Source: CAYLRF01 sp964385995 | GTDB lineage: Bacteria > Bacillota > Clostridia > Lachnospirales > Lachnospiraceae | Assembly (NCBI GenBank): GCA_964385995.1 | Contig: CAYLRF010000022.1 | Span: 1 to 24,367 of the forward strand | DNA: 24,367 nucleotides | Direction of reading: 5' to 3' | The notes under the pieces: generated by a model | Databases searched by the model: none | Seen by the model: only the letters and a program-made list of their open reading frames with translations | Told to the model about the DNA's origin: nothing | Shown here: piece after piece, positions 22,682 through 24,367 of the stretch | Layout of the letters: every line of letters starts with the position of its first letter | Position numbering within the stretch: position 1 is the stretch's first letter | Position numbers and translations under genes: made by a program

Positions 22682-23413
22682 ATGGAGTACATCCTGCGGA
22701 CCGATAATCTCACAAAAAGATACAAAAAGTTTAACGCGTTAAACGGACTTACCATGAACGTCCCGAAAGGAGCCGTATACGGGTTTGTGGGCAAAAACGG
22801 CGCCGGAAAAACCACACTCATCCGTCTGATCTGCGGACTTCAAAAGCCGACTTCCGGAGTCTTTACGCTGTACGGCGTCCGAAGCGACAGCAAAGATATC
22901 GTAAAATCCAGGCGCCGGATGGGAGCGGTCGTGGAAACCCCGGCCATCTTCGCGGACATGACCGCAAGGGAAAATCTGAGGTATCAGTACCGTCTCTTAG
23001 GCCTTACCTCAGATGACGGCATTGGCGAGCTTTTAAAGCTTGTGGGGCTTTCCGACACGGGAAAGAAAAAGGCGGGGAACTTTTCATTGGGCATGAGACA
23101 GCGTCTCGGAATCGCCATCGCGCTCGCGGGCGAGCCTGATTTTCTCATCCTCGACGAGCCCGTAAACGGACTTGATCCGCTGGGTATCACCGAAATGCGC
23201 GAGCTCATTTTAAAGCTTAACAGGGAGCGTAAGATCACCGTTTTGATTTCCAGCCATATTCTGGATGAACTTTCCCGCCTCGCCACACATTACGGAATTA
23301 TCGACAACGGAAGGATGGTAAGGGAACTGAGCGCCGAAGAGCTGGCTGCGGAAAGCGGCGGAAGTCTGGAAGATTATTTTATCTCACTGGTGGGAGGTGG
23401 TGAACATGCGTAA
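22682..23413 (+). CDS. ABC transporter ATP-binding protein (BcrA/LanF-like)
   Basis: The ATPase subunit of an ABC-2 type exporter (243 aa). It shows Walker A GKNGAGKT (38-45), the signature FSLGMRQRLGIA (135-146), Walker B FLILDEPVNGLD (154-165) and the switch histidine in ISSHILDEL. The Q-loop position reads VVETPAIF, with Glu85 in place of the usual Gln. This E-loop is known from lantibiotic-immunity LanF proteins and occurs in bacitracin-type BcrA relatives, so self-protection or antimicrobial peptide export is a fair guess. GGAGG lies 9 nt before the ATG. Its stop overlaps the permease start by 8 bp. No two-component system is next to it in the window. Confidence 0.92.
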   Translation: MEYILRTDNLTKRYKKFNALNGLTMNVPKGAVYGFVGKNGAGKTTLIRLICGLQKPTSGVFTLYGVRSDSKDIVKSRRRMGAVVETPAIFADMTARENLRYQYRLLGLTSDDGIGELLKLVGLSDTGKKKAGNFSLGMRQRLGIAIALAGEPDFLILDEPVNGLDPLGITEMRELILKLNRERKITVLISSHILDELSRLATHYGIIDNGRMVRELSAEELAAESGGSLEDYFISLVGGGEHA

Positions 23414-24365
23414 GAACCTATCCGCGGAGATTTACCGGTGCGCTCGAAGTCTACTTTTTCGTGTTATGCTTCCAGTATGCGTCCTTGCCGGAGTGTTCGG
23501 CGGCTTCATGACCCGAGACGGCTCATTTGACGACGTGTGGTTCGTGCCGCTTTTTGTCATTATCGGCGCTTTTATCTCGCTGCATGTGGGCGGGGAATAT
23601 CAGGACAACGCCATCCGAAACAAAATCATAACCGGCAGCACGAAGACCGTCATCATGCTGTCCAAACTTATCTTCGGCGCCGGCGCGGGACTTATTTTCG
23701 GAGTGCTCTTTTTGGCTCCGTGGGCGATCGTTTTACTCGCGGCCGACGTTCTTAAAGCGATACCCGGCCCGGTTCTTCTTTGGACGGCGGGCGGTCTTAT
23801 CCTGCTCGCGGTCGTCTCGGCGACACTGTTTACGGTCGTCGGCATGATGGTCTCCGTAAAAGGACTCGCAGGCATCATAAACCTCGCGTTGATCTTCGCC
23901 GTCATGTTTCTTTCCTACCGTCTCGACTCCGCGCTCAATCAGAAGGAATTTAACACTTTTGAGGAAGCGGCCGACGTACTTATGACACCGGAGGAAGTAA
24001 GGCAGGCGCAGGACGGTACTTATAAGGGAAGTTACTCAACGTCGACCGACGATAACGGGCAGATAACCTATTATAAAAGCGTGATCGTTGAGTCTGGGCA
24101 GGTACCGAACCCTCGTTATGTAAAAAAGCCTCTCCGCGATATCCTGACGCACCTTAAGCTCTTACTTCCCCACGGCCAGATCATCCGTTATACCTCATGC
24201 CTGACCCGATACTCGGACGCGTACACTGTAGCGGGCGGCGCTTCGGACGCGGCAGGGGCCGACGAGTATCCGAGCCTTAAGACATTCCCGCTGTATTCCT
24301 GCGCGGATATTCTCCTCCTGTCCGGCCTCGGACTTATTTTATTCCGCAAAAAGGAGACTCGATAG
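23406..24365 (+). CDS. ABC-2 type transporter permease subunit
   Basis: The membrane partner of the preceding ATPase (319 aa). Hydrophobic segments are at about 15-35, 45-65, 95-120, 125-150 and 155-175, with a final one near 295-315 and a short basic end (FRKKETR). Between the last two lies an extracytoplasmic loop of over 100 residues (EEAADVLMTPEEVRQAQDG...), common in bacitracin or lantibiotic-type permeases. I use the ATG at 23406, with GGGAGG 8 nt upstream; GTG codons 3 and 9 bases earlier overlap that site. The start overlaps the ATPase stop by 8 bp, so the two are translationally coupled. The gene is complete; only 2 bases of the window remain after it. Confidence 0.88.
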   Translation: MRKNLSAEIYRCARSLLFRVMLPVCVLAGVFGGFMTRDGSFDDVWFVPLFVIIGAFISLHVGGEYQDNAIRNKIITGSTKTVIMLSKLIFGAGAGLIFGVLFLAPWAIVLLAADVLKAIPGPVLLWTAGGLILLAVVSATLFTVVGMMVSVKGLAGIINLALIFAVMFLSYRLDSALNQKEFNTFEEAADVLMTPEEVRQAQDGTYKGSYSTSTDDNGQITYYKSVIVESGQVPNPRYVKKPLRDILTHLKLLLPHGQIIRYTSCLTRYSDAYTVAGGASDAAGADEYPSLKTFPLYSCADILLLSGLGLILFRKKETR

Positions 24366-24367
24366 CA

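Overview
The window is about 24.4 kb of a bacterial chromosome, and the gene content and order point to a Clostridia-type member of the Bacillota, probably a fairly GC-rich Lachnospiraceae-like organism. The reasons are the split (two-subunit) transketolase, the dnaX-ebfC-recR operon, the dnaE-pfkA-murI order, a DUF5711 anchor protein, a CvfB-type S1 protein, strong GGAGG-type ribosome binding sites and several TTG/GTG starts. The family-level placement is inference. Three runs of exactly 100 N (6740-6839, 15062-15161, 21764-21863) show that this is a scaffolded draft or metagenomic assembly; the true gap lengths are unknown.

Layout. Everything from 1 to 21416 is read on the minus strand, and the last 2.5 kb is on the plus strand. 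Reading the minus strand in its own direction (right to left): a HAD-IIA phosphatase (20622-21416) with a long purine-rich leader; an AEC-family carrier; then a compact cluster ispE, a GntR/FCD regulator, a CDF cation transporter, an acyl-ACP thioesterase and a CvfB-like S1 protein (15175-19548). Next come dnaE, pfkA and murI (9533-15035); a UvrA-like protein lacking the UvrB-binding region (6840-9334, last residues in a gap); dnaX, ebfC, recR (3938-6598) behind a good promoter; the two transketolase subunits (1767-3532); a DUF5711 membrane-anchored protein (540-1670); and the start of a DUF5131 (phage Gp37/Gp68-like) gene that runs off the left edge. On the plus strand are a PrsW-type intramembrane protease and an ABC ATPase/permease pair.

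Most genes are housekeeping: replication and recombination (dnaE, dnaX, recR, ebfC, UvrA-like), glycolysis and the pentose phosphate pathway (pfkA, transketolase), wall precursor and isoprenoid synthesis (murI, ispE) and lipid release (thioesterase). I see no tRNA, rRNA, CRISPR array, insertion sequence or prophage module, and no convincing new multi-gene system. What stands out lies between the genes. Five different degenerate tandem arrays, with units of about 9, 64, 41, 16 and 20 bp, sit at operon boundaries. Nearly every intergenic interval over 100 bp holds either such an array or an N gap. A 15-bp-stem hairpin follows recR and abuts the 64-bp array. The most likely link to an accessory system is the DUF5131 gene at the left edge, whose usual partner would lie outside the window.
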